DNA of 58,120 nucleotides from Lunatimonas sp. (GTDB lineage: Bacteria; Bacteroidota; Bacteroidia; Cytophagales; Cyclobacteriaceae). Position numbers and translations under genes: made by a program. This document shows positions 1-8,756 of this stretch, piece by piece. Under the pieces are notes generated by a model, which was given only the letters and a program-made list of their open reading frames with translations, made no database searches and had not been told where the DNA came from. The stretch is taken from positions 1 through 58,120 of the forward strand of contig NZ_JAFIEU010000014.1 of assembly GCF_020832325.1 (NCBI RefSeq), in the 5' to 3' direction. Within the stretch, counting starts at the first letter, position 1; every line of letters begins with the position of its first letter.

Positions 1-397
1 CCTTTCTTCGCTCTTTGGCCGAAGGGCATACGAGATTGACTTTTGAAACCAATTCAGCTGGCTGACTGTGGTGAATAATTCACTGTTAGTAAAATTTATT
101 TAAATAGTTTTCAATGTATTTAAAATACATTCAATTAGGTGAAAATCAATTTATTGTCATAGGTTTGAATAATTATTAGATTAATTGACTCATGGTTAAA
201 ATTAAATCTGAGAATTACCTGCTACCATCCTGCTACGATTCATGCATAGCGGAGATTGTTTTTTGCGATCAATCGGAAATGATTCGCTCCACAACGATCC
301 CATTTACGTCACTACATGAGATTAACAAGGAAAAGGAATGATGAATAGGTAATTGATATACAGATATATATGATCAGTCAATTAAATTAAATCATAT
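1..397. other. Intergenic region, no complete gene
   Basis: No convincing complete gene lies here. Plus-strand frame 3 stays open from the window edge to a TGA at 63-65 and could be the last 20 codons of a gene that begins outside the window, but 20 residues are too few to identify. The rest is AT-rich, consistent with spacer sequence. It holds one perfect 19-bp palindrome, listed separately. Confidence 0.5.
113..131. repeat. Perfect 19-bp inverted repeat
   Basis: The two 9-bp arms, AATGTATTT and AAATACATT, flank a single A and are exact reverse complements. The A+T-rich arms make this a possible operator rather than a terminator, because no T-run follows. No neighbouring gene start within 100 bases points to a target inside the window, so its role is unknown. 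Confidence 0.4.
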
Positions 398-1084
398 TTA
401 ATATGCCATGACGAGGATGTTAGAGGCAACTTCCTTGGAAATAAACTGCCTACGTTTGTTATCTATTAGCAATTCCATAGAGCCGTCAAAATCTACCTTA
501 TCCAATACCAGTACTTTGACACCGATGAAAATACCGGCTTTGTCCAGGTACTTCAAAAAGCTACTGCTGTTGTCGTTTACACCTATGATTTTCCCACTTT
601 GCTCAAACGACAGGTCCAATAGGGGTACTCTTGGATGATCGCTCATTTCGCCGAGCTCGTTGGGAATAGGATCTCCAAAAGGATCAAACTTGGGATAGCC
701 CAGGTACTCGTCCAAACGTTGCATCAAAAGGGGAGAAGACACATGTTCCAATTCGTCGGAGAGCTCGGTGAGTTCATCCCATTGTAATCGTAGTTTTTCC
801 ACCAAAAACACCTCCCATAGCTTTCTTCTTCGGGTAATTTCCAAGGCCTTTTTTTTACCGGCAGTGGTGACACTCACGCCTTGGTATTTCACATAGCTGA
901 TCATCCCCTTTTTTGCCAATTTCTTCAGCATATCTGTAACGGACGCAGGTTTTGTTTGCAGGAGGGCCGCCAACTCATTCGTGGAAATATCACCATTGCG
1001 ACCAACCCCAAGGGAGTAAATACCTTTTAAGTAATTTTCTTCAGCAGAAGTTAGATTCATAGGGGTGGTTTTTGTTTTAGACAA
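398..1084 (-). CDS. DtxR/MntR-family metal-dependent transcriptional repressor
   Basis: The 228-residue length fits the DtxR family (DtxR itself has 226). Residues about 10-75 form a winged helix-turn-helix (TNELAALLQTKPASVTDMLKK). The metal-binding and dimerisation domain follows, with the family hallmarks DELEHV and YPKFDPFGDPIP near residues 110-145. The C-terminus, about 155-228, resembles the FeoA/SH3-like domain. Such proteins bind Mn(II) or Fe(II) and repress metal uptake genes; which metal is used cannot be told from sequence alone. The gene stands alone, and palindromic TTTAGRTA-type boxes lie 69-106 bases upstream of its start, which suggests autoregulation. Confidence 0.88.
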   Translation of the reverse strand: MSKTKTTPMNLTSAEENYLKGIYSLGVGRNGDISTNELAALLQTKPASVTDMLKKLAKKGMISYVKYQGVSVTTAGKKKALEITRRRKLWEVFLVEKLRLQWDELTELSDELEHVSSPLLMQRLDEYLGYPKFDPFGDPIPNELGEMSDHPRVPLLDLSFEQSGKIIGVNDNSSSFLKYLDKAGIFIGVKVLVLDKVDFDGSMELLIDNKRRQFISKEVASNILVMAY

Positions 1085-1152
1085 AGCTAAAAATAATTTT
1101 TAACACTACCTAAAATGCCTGTGGATAACTCCAAAATCGGTGTGGAAATTCA

Positions 1153-1190
1153 ATTAGCCCTACCTAATATTTAATTTAGATATACCTAAA
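1153..1190. promoter_or_regulatory. Candidate DtxR/MntR operator boxes
   Basis: TTTAGATATACCTAAA at 1175-1190 is a 16-bp inverted repeat with one mismatched pair. ATTAG-N6-CTAAT at 1153-1168 repeats the outer half-sites 22 bases away, about two helical turns. A third ACCTAAA half-site lies at 1108-1114, closer to the gene. The position just upstream of the metalloregulator gene and the resemblance to DtxR-family boxes support autoregulation. This is inference from symmetry and position. Confidence 0.5.
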
Positions 1191-1286
1191 AATAAACATA
1201 AGTACTTATTTTACAGTATGTTAAATAGGTGTTTCCTCCTGTATCTATCAAAAAACAGGCATCTGGAAATAATCCAAAACGTGGCT

Positions 1287-2414
1287 TTACTGGTTTGGGA
1301 GAAGTTGTCGAATCACTTGTAGAAATCGGGCTTTTTCGGATTCCCAGGTGACTTCTGTTCCTGGTAGGATGGTATAAAATCGAGTAGTTGAAAGCTTGTC
1401 CATGCACTCCGGCAATTGATCCAACCGCTGAAAGTCTACAGATAGTCCGGCTTGGTAGCGGCTCAATGTAGTCTCCCAAAGTTCGTTTGGGGTGATTAAT
1501 ACGGGTATTCCGAGGGCAAGTGCCTCGTATAGCTTGGTGGGCATTTTGTCACAAATACTCGGGATGGGATGGTAGGGCATCAGCCAAACCTGTGCGGATT
1601 CCGTTGCTTCCCTAATCGCTTCGACTGGCAGCGGTGTGGAAGAAGTCCTAAGCTGAATTTGAGGACAAGAAGCTTGCAGTATCTGAAGCCTTTCTTGATA
1701 GGATTCTAGGGGGCAATGCCCGATCACGGTGAGTCGGTGTATTGGCTCGATTTGGGTAAGGGCCTGAAACCAACGCATGGCGGTTTCCACACCATATACT
1801 TCGGTTAGCGTACCCGATATCACAAAATGGATTCCTGCCGATCGGTCCAGGATCACGGATTCTTTTGCTTGTATGGTTCCCTGAAATTTGTTTTCCAATA
1901 CGGTTCGATTGGTTGTGTTTTTATTCCCTTTCAAATAGCAGGATTCAGCCAACAGGTACCAATCTACACAGTGATCCCCTAAGCGCTCAATGGCTTTTAT
2001 AATTTCTGCCAGCGGGCGTTGGAACAGCTTGGGTAGGGTTTGGTTGTACAGTATGTTCAGCGCATAGTCTTCTTGTATATCGTACACTGCTTTGAAAGGC
2101 TGTATCCATTTTGCAAGACAAAGTGCGGGCAGCAGTTCGTAGGTGGTGATTATTACCAGGGATGGTTTTTGCTTCAAAATGTGCCAAATCAATCGAGGCC
2201 CGGCCAAAAACCTTGAAAGGCTGATTCTTTTCCCGTTAAAAAGTGTTTCAAAGGTGATTTCTGGAAAAATTGAAGCTTTTTTTGCGGGGAATCCTAGGAT
2301 GTATAGGCGGTATTTATTTGTTTCACGCAGTGAAAGGCCAAGCTTGTGCAATATGCGGGGCTCGTCCACGGGTTTGAGTACGGAAGCTAGGATGATCTTT
2401 TTGGATTCAGCCAT
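1287..2414 (-). CDS. Glycosyltransferase, GT4-like (GT-B fold)
   Basis: The N-terminal half (SKKIILASVLKPVDEPRI..., then IVIITTYELLPAL-type strands) looks like the acceptor domain of GT-B enzymes. The C-terminal half carries the donor-binding signature KMPTKLYEALALGIPVLIT near residue 300, with the conserved Glu typical of GT4 proteins. It probably transfers a sugar in cell-surface polysaccharide or glycolipid synthesis; donor and acceptor are unknown. An ATG nine codons upstream (2441) is possible, but MAESKKIIL places the first beta strand at the usual distance from the start. It is divergent from dapD and not in an obvious polysaccharide cluster. Confidence 0.72.
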   Translation of the reverse strand: MAESKKIILASVLKPVDEPRILHKLGLSLRETNKYRLYILGFPAKKASIFPEITFETLFNGKRISLSRFLAGPRLIWHILKQKPSLVIITTYELLPALCLAKWIQPFKAVYDIQEDYALNILYNQTLPKLFQRPLAEIIKAIERLGDHCVDWYLLAESCYLKGNKNTTNRTVLENKFQGTIQAKESVILDRSAGIHFVISGTLTEVYGVETAMRWFQALTQIEPIHRLTVIGHCPLESYQERLQILQASCPQIQLRTSSTPLPVEAIREATESAQVWLMPYHPIPSICDKMPTKLYEALALGIPVLITPNELWETTLSRYQAGLSVDFQRLDQLPECMDKLSTTRFYTILPGTEVTWESEKARFLQVIRQLLPNQ

Positions 2415-2541
2415 TTTTACCAAGTGGGAGAACAAAAGCATCGGCGCATCAAGTAGGGTATTTTTCCCAAGCTGCTACGCGGATAGTAGTTAACAAACCA
2501 AACAAATGTATTTAAAAATTAACGATCAACATAAAAGGTTT

Positions 2542-3357
2542 ATGGATTTGCAAAACATCATCGAAAATGCCTGGGACAATCGGCAATTATTGAACGAAAA
2601 AGATGTACAGATTGCCATCAAGACAGTGATTGCTGACTTGGACAACGGTTCTTTGCGGGTGGCACAACCGGAAGCGGATGGATCTTGGAAGGTAAACGAT
2701 TGGGTTAAGAAGGCGGTTATTTTGTATTTCCCCATACAGAAGATGCATACCATTGAGGTGGGACCTTTTGAATTCCACGATAAGATGGCGCTTAAGACCA
2801 ATTACGCCAAGCAAGGTGTTCGTGTGGTTCCCCACGCAGTGGCCAGATATGGCTCGTTTCTTGCTAAAGGTGTAGTGATGATGCCTTCTTATGTCAATAT
2901 CGGAGCTTATGTAGACAGCGGCACCATGGTGGACACCTGGGCTACCGTTGGTTCCTGTGCTCAGATTGGCAAAGACGTTCACCTCAGCGGGGGCGTGGGC
3001 ATAGGAGGAGTACTGGAGCCCATTCAGGCGGCACCGGTCATCGTAGAAGACGGAGCGTTTATCGGTTCTAGAGCGATCATTGTGGAAGGGGTGAGGATTG
3101 GAAAGGAAGCAGTTATCGGAGCGGGGGTAACGCTCACGGCCAGCTCTAAAATTATCGATGTTACGGGTAGCGAAGCCAAGGAATACCGTGGCTATGTGCC
3201 GGATCGATCGGTGGTCATTCCTGGATCTCTAACCAAGCACTTTGCTGCCGGCGATTACCAAGTTCCCTGCGCACTGATTATCGGGCAGCGGAAAGCTTCT
3301 ACTGACCTCAAAACCTCCCTGAACGAAGCGCTCCGGGAAAATAATGTGGCAGTTTAA
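2542..3357 (+). CDS. dapD: 2,3,4,5-tetrahydropyridine-2,6-dicarboxylate N-succinyltransferase
   Basis: This enzyme succinylates tetrahydrodipicolinate in the succinylase branch of lysine and meso-diaminopimelate synthesis, in the cytoplasm. The C-terminal two thirds are a left-handed beta helix of hexapeptide repeats (MMPSYVNIGAYVDSGTMVDTWATVGS, split by the loop SGGVGIGGVLEP). The motifs VVPHAVARYG and QVPCALIIGQRK are typical of the family. An ATG 12 codons upstream (2506) is in frame, but MDLQNIIENAWDNR matches the usual family N-terminus, so 2542 is chosen; an AAAAGG lies just before it. Length of 271 residues is normal. Confidence 0.95.
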   Translation: MDLQNIIENAWDNRQLLNEKDVQIAIKTVIADLDNGSLRVAQPEADGSWKVNDWVKKAVILYFPIQKMHTIEVGPFEFHDKMALKTNYAKQGVRVVPHAVARYGSFLAKGVVMMPSYVNIGAYVDSGTMVDTWATVGSCAQIGKDVHLSGGVGIGGVLEPIQAAPVIVEDGAFIGSRAIIVEGVRIGKEAVIGAGVTLTASSKIIDVTGSEAKEYRGYVPDRSVVIPGSLTKHFAAGDYQVPCALIIGQRKASTDLKTSLNEALRENNVAV

Positions 3358-3368
3358 TTTAACTTCGA

Positions 3369-3974
3369 ATGATGCGTTTATCAAAAAGTCTAGTAGTAAT
3401 TGGTATTTTATTTCTTTTTATGACAGCCTGTGGCGGAAACAGTTCCTCACAGGGAGACATCTATTTTCAAAATGAGCAGTACGAGGAAGCCATCCGGGCT
3501 TACGAAAAGTTTTTGGAAACCAAACCAAAAAATGTGAAAGCGCTGTATAATCGCGGACGGGCCTACGAGGAAGTCGGAGACTTGGAGCAGGCAGAGGCTA
3601 GTTTCAAGAGAGCGTTGGAGGTGGATACGAAAAACACCCAAATCATGCTTAGCCTTTCGAATTTGTACCACAAAAGGAAAAGCTATGAATTGTCACTCAT
3701 GTACGCTGACAATGCAGTAGCCGTTTCGGGCGCTCCTTCTACAGCTTACTTCATGAAAGGAAGGGCCATGCATCAGTTGGGTAACGTAAATGAAGCGTTG
3801 CGTGAATACAATGCGGCGATTAAGATGAGTCCTGGAAACGGTCAATATTATTATTACCGAGGTATGTTGCACCAGGCCACCGATAAAAAACAGCAAGCCT
3901 GTAACGATTTACGAAAAGCCGTTCAATTAAATTTCGAAGGGGCCAACGAAGCCGTGGCCAATTACTGTCAGTAG
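3369..3974 (+). CDS. TPR-repeat lipoprotein
   Basis: The N-terminus is a lipoprotein signal (hydrophobic VVIGILFLFMTAC), with the predicted lipidated Cys at about residue 21. Residues about 28-200 are a run of tetratricopeptide repeats (for example YEEAIRAYEKFLETKPKNVKALYNRGRAYEEVGDLEQAEASF). The protein is therefore a membrane-anchored scaffold of unknown partner. The gene starts 11 bases after dapD and may be cotranscribed with it. Two adjacent ATG codons (3369 and 3372) are equally possible starts. An intrinsic terminator follows at once. Confidence 0.8.
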   Translation: MMRLSKSLVVIGILFLFMTACGGNSSSQGDIYFQNEQYEEAIRAYEKFLETKPKNVKALYNRGRAYEEVGDLEQAEASFKRALEVDTKNTQIMLSLSNLYHKRKSYELSLMYADNAVAVSGAPSTAYFMKGRAMHQLGNVNEALREYNAAIKMSPGNGQYYYYRGMLHQATDKKQQACNDLRKAVQLNFEGANEAVANYCQ

Positions 3975-3986
3975 ACAAAATATCCT

Positions 3987-4024
3987 AAAAAAAGGGGATG
4001 GAACCATTTCCATCGCCTTTTTTT
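3987..4024. terminator. Bidirectional intrinsic terminator
   Basis: A hairpin with GGATGG and CCATC arms is flanked by AAAAAAAGG and CCTTTTTTT, which extend the stem and give a T-run on each strand. It lies between the convergent TPR lipoprotein and zinc-finger TPR genes, so it can serve both. Confidence 0.85.
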
Positions 4025-4033
4025 AGGTCCTTC

Positions 4034-4792
4034 CTAGGGGTGGGAGTGTAGGACCAATGTTTTGAACGATGTTCGAATATTTTGAAAATGAGTTAAATCC
4101 CCACTTTCTCGGTGATCACACAGCTGATCGGAAGTGATTTCGCCATCACCGTCACAGGTTTTGCAATCCCCAAATTCTACTTTGGACCCCTCACAGCGGG
4201 GACAGACAAGTCTACCGGTGGCGTTACAGCGTTCGCAATCGTAGTATTCCACAATGTTAAACACGTTCTTTTTGGTGACCACCCCTTTGCCCGCACAACG
4301 GCTGCAGCCCACCACTCCCGCTAAGCGGCACAGCGAGCAGTCCTGCTGCACTTCTTTACTTCCGTTGCAAGTACCACAGGTCTTAAGCCTGTACCCCATT
4401 CGGTCGCAGAAATTGCAGGCTTTTATTTCGGATAGAGGTACTTCCAGCTGGGTTTGTAGCTTTTTGGCCTCTTGGTAGTGCTCCCCCTTAAACCCGTTTA
4501 GGTCCAGGTATTTTTGCAGGAAATTGGCACTGTTACTGTATTGCTCCAACTCGAAAAGCGTCTTTGCAAAATAATAGGGCATTTCTGGGGGAATAGGTAC
4601 ACTGCTATCCAAAATTTGGCGAAACAGCTCATTGGCCGTTTGGAATTCTTCCCGCTCCATGGCCTGCACCGCTTGATTCATTAGTCTAGAGGTGGTACCC
4701 AGGTTTGGGCCTGTCTGCCCATGAAGTAGACTGACAGAGAAGAAGAAAATCAGGAAGCAAAAGGATGTATGTATCGGAATGCGTATGTTCAT
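4034..4792 (-). CDS. Exported TPR protein with DnaJ-type CxxC zinc-finger repeats
   Basis: The start at 4792 gives a clean signal peptide ending LLHGQ; an ATG 12 codons upstream would add a polar extension. Residues about 30-110 look like TPR helices (FQTANELFRQILDSS, YFAKTLFELEQYSNSANFLQKYL). From about residue 125 there are roughly eight CxxC pairs, several as CxxCxGxG-like units (CGTCNGSKE, CSRCAGKG, CERCNATGR, CPRCEGSK, CKTCDGDGE), as in the zinc-binding region of DnaJ. No J domain is present. A DnaJ-like zinc module on an exported protein is uncommon; it may bind metal or unfolded protein in the periplasm. Function unknown. Confidence 0.7.
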   Translation of the reverse strand: MNIRIPIHTSFCFLIFFFSVSLLHGQTGPNLGTTSRLMNQAVQAMEREEFQTANELFRQILDSSVPIPPEMPYYFAKTLFELEQYSNSANFLQKYLDLNGFKGEHYQEAKKLQTQLEVPLSEIKACNFCDRMGYRLKTCGTCNGSKEVQQDCSLCRLAGVVGCSRCAGKGVVTKKNVFNIVEYYDCERCNATGRLVCPRCEGSKVEFGDCKTCDGDGEITSDQLCDHRESGDLTHFQNIRTSFKTLVLHSHP

Positions 4793-4957
4793 GGGGATGC
4801 GAATTGATGGGGAATTGGTCCCATTCACGGTTATCGAAAGTCGACTTAATGACCCTAAACTATCTACAATGTTAGGATATTACAACAAAGTTGGCTCAGA
4901 TTTTTTATTTTTCCATGTTAATAGATCTTAACAGCCCGTTATTTGTATTTTTGGCAA

Positions 4958-6166
4958 ATGCGTAGGATAGGAGTGATCGGAGGGGGTGCAGCTGGCTTTT
5001 TCGCAGCAATTCACGCCTCAGCGTCCGGAAACAGGGTAACCATTTTTGAAAAATCGACCAAACTGCTCTCCAAGGTGAAAGTGTCTGGGGGTGGTCGCTG
5101 CAATGTGACCAATGAGTGCAGGGAAATTTCAAAATTGGTCAGGTTTTATCCAAGAGGAGAGAAATTTCTCCGGAAGGTTTTCTGTAAGTTTTCCGTATCG
5201 GACACAATTTCCTGGTTCGAACTGCGCGGTGTACCCCTAAAAACTGAGCCGGACGGGCGTATTTTTCCCGTTTCTGACAGTTCACAATCCGTAATCGACA
5301 CCCTGATGTTGGAAGCTCAACGCTTCGGTGTGGTAGTGAAAACCAAGACCGGTATAGAGGAAATCCGGCCACATGGTGAAGGCTTCTTCTTGATCTCCGG
5401 GTCCGGGCAGGACTACGTGGATCGGGTGATCATCACCAGTGGTGGGCATGCGAAGGCTGCTGCGTATGATTTTATTAAGTCATTGGGCCATAGCATTGTA
5501 GATCCGGTTCCTTCTCTGTTTACTTTCAATACTCCTAGAGACCCGGTCCGGTCCCTTATGGGTATTTCCATGCCTTGTGTGCATATCCGGTTGGAAGGCA
5601 CAAAACTAGCGTATGAAGGCCCACTATTGATTACCCATTGGGGAGTTAGTGGTCCAGCTGTATTGAAATTGTCTGCCTATGGCGCAAAGTGGCTACACGA
5701 TCAGGTGTATAAGGCCAAGGCTCATATCCGATGGGATGCAGGTTTTGAAGAAGATACGCTTCGATCCGACCTACAAAGCTATCGGGAACGGCATCCCAAG
5801 CGAAGAGTAGGGGCTCATTCCCTGTTTCAAATTCCGGCTAGGCTATGGCTTTTTCTCACGCAAAAAGCCGAAATTGACCCCGATCAGCATTGGTATCAAA
5901 TTTCTAACAAGCAAATCAATAAATTATTGGAAAATCTATTTAGATTTACCATTGAAATTGACGGTAAAACCACTTTTAAAGAAGAATTTGTAACAGCGGG
6001 AGGTGTTTCCTTGGAAGAAATTTCCCCAGGTACCATGCAAAGTAAACTGGTTCCGGGAGTATTTTTTGCAGGAGAGGTAATCGATATCGATGGGATTACA
6101 GGCGGATTTAATTTTCAGGCCGCGTGGAGTACGGGATTCGTTGCCGGCACTTCTGTTAATCAATAA
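4958..6166 (+). CDS. FAD-dependent oxidoreductase, BaiN/HI0933 (YhiN) family
   Basis: The N-terminus has the dinucleotide-binding motif GVIGGGAAGFFAA. The family signature SGGGRCNVTN follows near residue 47, and the C-terminal FAD motif GVFFAGEVIDIDGITGGFNFQAA closes the protein. The roughly 403-residue length is usual. Members are soluble flavoproteins annotated as aminoacetone oxidase-like or NAD(P)/FAD oxidoreductases; the physiological substrate is generally unknown. An ATG five codons upstream (4943) is less likely because MRRIGVIGGG starts directly with the beta strand. It is followed after 4 bases by the Hpt-like gene, suggesting an operon. Confidence 0.88.
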   Translation: MRRIGVIGGGAAGFFAAIHASASGNRVTIFEKSTKLLSKVKVSGGGRCNVTNECREISKLVRFYPRGEKFLRKVFCKFSVSDTISWFELRGVPLKTEPDGRIFPVSDSSQSVIDTLMLEAQRFGVVVKTKTGIEEIRPHGEGFFLISGSGQDYVDRVIITSGGHAKAAAYDFIKSLGHSIVDPVPSLFTFNTPRDPVRSLMGISMPCVHIRLEGTKLAYEGPLLITHWGVSGPAVLKLSAYGAKWLHDQVYKAKAHIRWDAGFEEDTLRSDLQSYRERHPKRRVGAHSLFQIPARLWLFLTQKAEIDPDQHWYQISNKQINKLLENLFRFTIEIDGKTTFKEEFVTAGGVSLEEISPGTMQSKLVPGVFFAGEVIDIDGITGGFNFQAAWSTGFVAGTSVNQ

Positions 6167-6170
6167 AATT

Positions 6171-6518
6171 ATGGGACCGGTATTGCGGCATATTGATTAT
6201 GAGAAGGTAGAAGATATGGTAGAGGGTGACGATGAATTTCGCACTCAGCTTTTTCAAGCCATTTTGGTAGCGGTAAAAGAGCTGCGAGATACCTATTCAA
6301 AGGGAATTATCCAAAAAGACCCAGATTTGATCCGGCAAGCCAGGCACAAAATCAAGCCTACGCTATTTCTGTTTGGCTTAGAGGCCATCAACCGGACCCT
6401 GAGTGAAGGAAAGCGGCTAATCGCAAGCGATGGATTAGATCAAGACCTCAGTGAACATTTGGATAAGTTCATGCAAAATACCCAGGATTTAATGGAGGAA
6501 GTAGAAAACAATCTTTAA
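6171..6518 (+). CDS. Small Hpt-like (histidine phosphotransfer) protein
   Basis: The 115-residue, largely helical protein has a segment RQARHKIKPTLFLFGLEAI around His59 that resembles the phosphorylatable histidine helix of Hpt domains (AHxLKG...). Hpt proteins relay phosphate between receiver domains. No kinase or receiver gene is nearby, so a partner cannot be named and the call is moderate. The start at 6171 follows the flavoprotein stop by 4 bases; a longer open frame overlaps that gene but reads as out-of-frame sequence. The stop overlaps the next start (TAATG). Confidence 0.55.
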   Translation: MGPVLRHIDYEKVEDMVEGDDEFRTQLFQAILVAVKELRDTYSKGIIQKDPDLIRQARHKIKPTLFLFGLEAINRTLSEGKRLIASDGLDQDLSEHLDKFMQNTQDLMEEVENNL

Positions 6519-7504
6519 TGCCCCTAGTACCTTATTCCTCCTATAAAGGGCCACCGGCCTATTATCTCAACGGCCATTTTGAAACCATCATTCCGAGTTT
6601 ATTTAGAAAGGTTGCTGGTCTTACCTATACCCGGGAACGCATAGATACGGCAGACGGAGATTTTTTAGACCTGGATTGGGCAGGGGTGGGTTCTGATAGG
6701 CTGCTCATCGTCTCCCATGGACTGGAAGGAGGGTCTGACCGGCATTACGCTAGGGGTTTGGCCAAGCTTTTTACGGGAGTAGGCCTGGATGTGCTTGTTT
6801 GGAATAACCGCTCTTGCAGTGGTGAAATGAATCGAAGACCGGTACTCTACCACCACGGATGTTCTGATGACCTTCGAACTGTAATTGAATACGTACTTTC
6901 GCTGAATAGGTATAATGATCTTTTTTTGAGCGGGATAAGCATGGGAGGTGCACAGACATTGAAGTACTTGGGCGAGCAAGGTGTGAATCTTCCACCTACA
7001 ATCAAGGCAGCAGCTGTTTATTCCACCCCCTGTAATTTGCCAGCCAGTGCCGCGACACTCCGTTACCGGTCAAACCGTTTTTACAAAAATCGATTTTTGC
7101 ATAAACTGAAGACAAAAGTGCGTCGCAAAGCCCAGCAATTTCCGGACTTGATCGATGTGGAGCTTCTTGACCGGGTCCATGACTTTGACACTTTTGACAC
7201 CCATTTTACAGCAAAATTACATGGATTCAGTGATGCCGAAGACTTCTACCGTTCCGTCAGTGCCGACAGATGCATGGCTCAGATACAAGTCCCAACACTC
7301 ATTCTCAATGCCCAAAATGACCCCTTGTTGGAGGGGCCTTGTTATCCAATAGACATAGCAGAACGCCACCCTTACCTGTACTTGGAAATGCCCAAAAGAG
7401 GCGGACATACGGGGTTTACCCTTGGTGGAGAGGAGTTTACCTGGGCCGAGCAACGGGTTTGGCAATTTATCGCACATCAAGGCGCTTCAGTGCCAAGTCA
7501 CTGA
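6518..7504 (+). CDS. Alpha/beta hydrolase, YheT family
   Basis: The protein opens with the YheT-family pattern PPAYYLNGHFETIIPSLFRK. A complete catalytic triad can be read: nucleophile Ser141 in GISMGG, Asp268 in NAQNDPLL and His297 in RGGHTGF. The oxyanion region SHGLEGGSDRHYARG is also typical. Family members are cytosolic carboxylesterase-like proteins with unknown natural substrates. Translation is coupled to the upstream gene by the TAATG overlap. Its last 38 bases overlap the convergent lhgO gene. Confidence 0.87.
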   Translation: MPLVPYSSYKGPPAYYLNGHFETIIPSLFRKVAGLTYTRERIDTADGDFLDLDWAGVGSDRLLIVSHGLEGGSDRHYARGLAKLFTGVGLDVLVWNNRSCSGEMNRRPVLYHHGCSDDLRTVIEYVLSLNRYNDLFLSGISMGGAQTLKYLGEQGVNLPPTIKAAAVYSTPCNLPASAATLRYRSNRFYKNRFLHKLKTKVRRKAQQFPDLIDVELLDRVHDFDTFDTHFTAKLHGFSDAEDFYRSVSADRCMAQIQVPTLILNAQNDPLLEGPCYPIDIAERHPYLYLEMPKRGGHTGFTLGGEEFTWAEQRVWQFIAHQGASVPSH

Positions 7505-8675
7505 CCGTGTCACCGATGGAAAGGGAACTTGTGGCCGCTGGCGATGGTGCATTTAACACGTGGATGCTGCCGCTGTTTTCGGTGATCACAAAATCATCGA
7601 TTAATCCACCCTCCCGATCGCAGGCTTGCGCTCGAACCCCCGCGCCACCTTCTACCAAATCGGAATCTTGTATGTCAGGGATAAGCTCTTGGAGAGCTTG
7701 TGTAAAGGCGTATTTCGAGAATGAACGCTTGTATTCCCCCAATCCGGTTTTCCAGTATTTTTTGGCTACTTTTTGGAGTCCAGGCCAGGTTACTGACTCC
7801 ATAAATTCCTTAAAGTCAAAGTCAGATTTTTTATAGCCTTCCTTTTTAAAGGCAAGTACTGCGTTGGGCCCTGCTTCAACACCACCCTTGGCCATTCGGG
7901 TAAAATGTACACCCAAAAACGGGAAATTCGGGTCTGGAACGGGGTAGATAAGGTTTTTAACCAGGTATTCCCGCTCTTTTTTGATCTTGTAGTATTCTCC
8001 TCTGAATGGAATGATGCGTAGGTTCAGCGGTGTTTTCTGCTGCATTTCAGCGATTTTATCGGCGTATAGGCCTGCACAGTTGATTAGCAGCTTTGCCGAA
8101 AGTGTTCCATGATCGTGAATAATCTCTACCCCGGTAGGTGTTGTCAGTATGTCCTGAACGGCATGGCCCAGCAGCAATTCGCCGCCGAGTTCCTGAAATT
8201 TCCGCGCATAAACTTGGGCCACCTTCTTATAATCCACGATGCCGGTCTGTGGAATATGCAAGGCCGCGACCCCTTGGCAATAGGGCTCGTATTCTTTCAG
8301 TTCATCCAGAGTGATCGAGCGACTTCCTGTTAATCCGTTTTCCAGACCACGCTGAAGCAAATTGTTCAACAGGGGAATTTGCTCCTTCTTGGTAGCTACC
8401 ACCACCTTTCCGGTTATCTCAAAAGGAATAGATTCTTCTTCACAAAAGCGGATTAGCTGATGGTACCCGTTGATACAGTTAGTTGCTTTTAAGCTGCCTG
8501 GCTTATAGTATAGCCCCGAATGGATCACTCCGCTGTTATTGCCGGTTTGGTGTTTGGCCACTTCTATCTCTTTTTCCAAAACAACCACCGAAACAGAGGG
8601 GTTTTTGAGTTTTATTTTTAGCCCGGTGGCTAGGCCGACGATACCGCCTCCAACAATCGCTATGTCGTTTTTCAT
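7467..8675 (-). CDS. lhgO: L-2-hydroxyglutarate oxidase
   Basis: LhgO removes L-2-hydroxyglutarate by oxidising it to 2-oxoglutarate with FAD, usually at the membrane. The N-terminus has the Rossmann motif AIVGGGIVGLATG, followed by the family sequence HQTGNNSGVIHSGLYY near residue 43. The C-terminal FAD-contacting part GGAGVRAQA...HVLNAPSPAATSSLSIG is also highly characteristic. Length of 402 residues is normal. It is convergent with the YheT-type gene, whose end it overlaps by 38 bases, and lies 81 bases downstream of the VLRF1 gene on the same strand. Confidence 0.93.
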   Translation of the reverse strand: MKNDIAIVGGGIVGLATGLKIKLKNPSVSVVVLEKEIEVAKHQTGNNSGVIHSGLYYKPGSLKATNCINGYHQLIRFCEEESIPFEITGKVVVATKKEQIPLLNNLLQRGLENGLTGSRSITLDELKEYEPYCQGVAALHIPQTGIVDYKKVAQVYARKFQELGGELLLGHAVQDILTTPTGVEIIHDHGTLSAKLLINCAGLYADKIAEMQQKTPLNLRIIPFRGEYYKIKKEREYLVKNLIYPVPDPNFPFLGVHFTRMAKGGVEAGPNAVLAFKKEGYKKSDFDFKEFMESVTWPGLQKVAKKYWKTGLGEYKRSFSKYAFTQALQELIPDIQDSDLVEGGAGVRAQACDREGGLIDDFVITENSGSIHVLNAPSPAATSSLSIGDTVSDLALKRLDVR

Positions 8676-8756
8676 GTTAACTACAATTTCCGGCTAAAGA
8701 TAGCCACAAGTATTGAATCAATTTTTTGAACTTGAAAATTTCTTGGCGGGAATTGC

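Noticed and set aside
4946-4953. TATTTTTG box just before the flavoprotein start, as a promoter
   Set aside because: It matches the -7 consensus but lies 5 bases before the ATG and has no TTG at the right distance. The same happens at 29166-29173 before the SPOR gene. Leaderless transcripts are possible but cannot be supported.
7467-7504. Overlap of the YheT-type and lhgO genes as a frameshift or wrong end
   Set aside because: Both genes keep their family C-termini up to the stops, so the 38-base convergent overlap is real.
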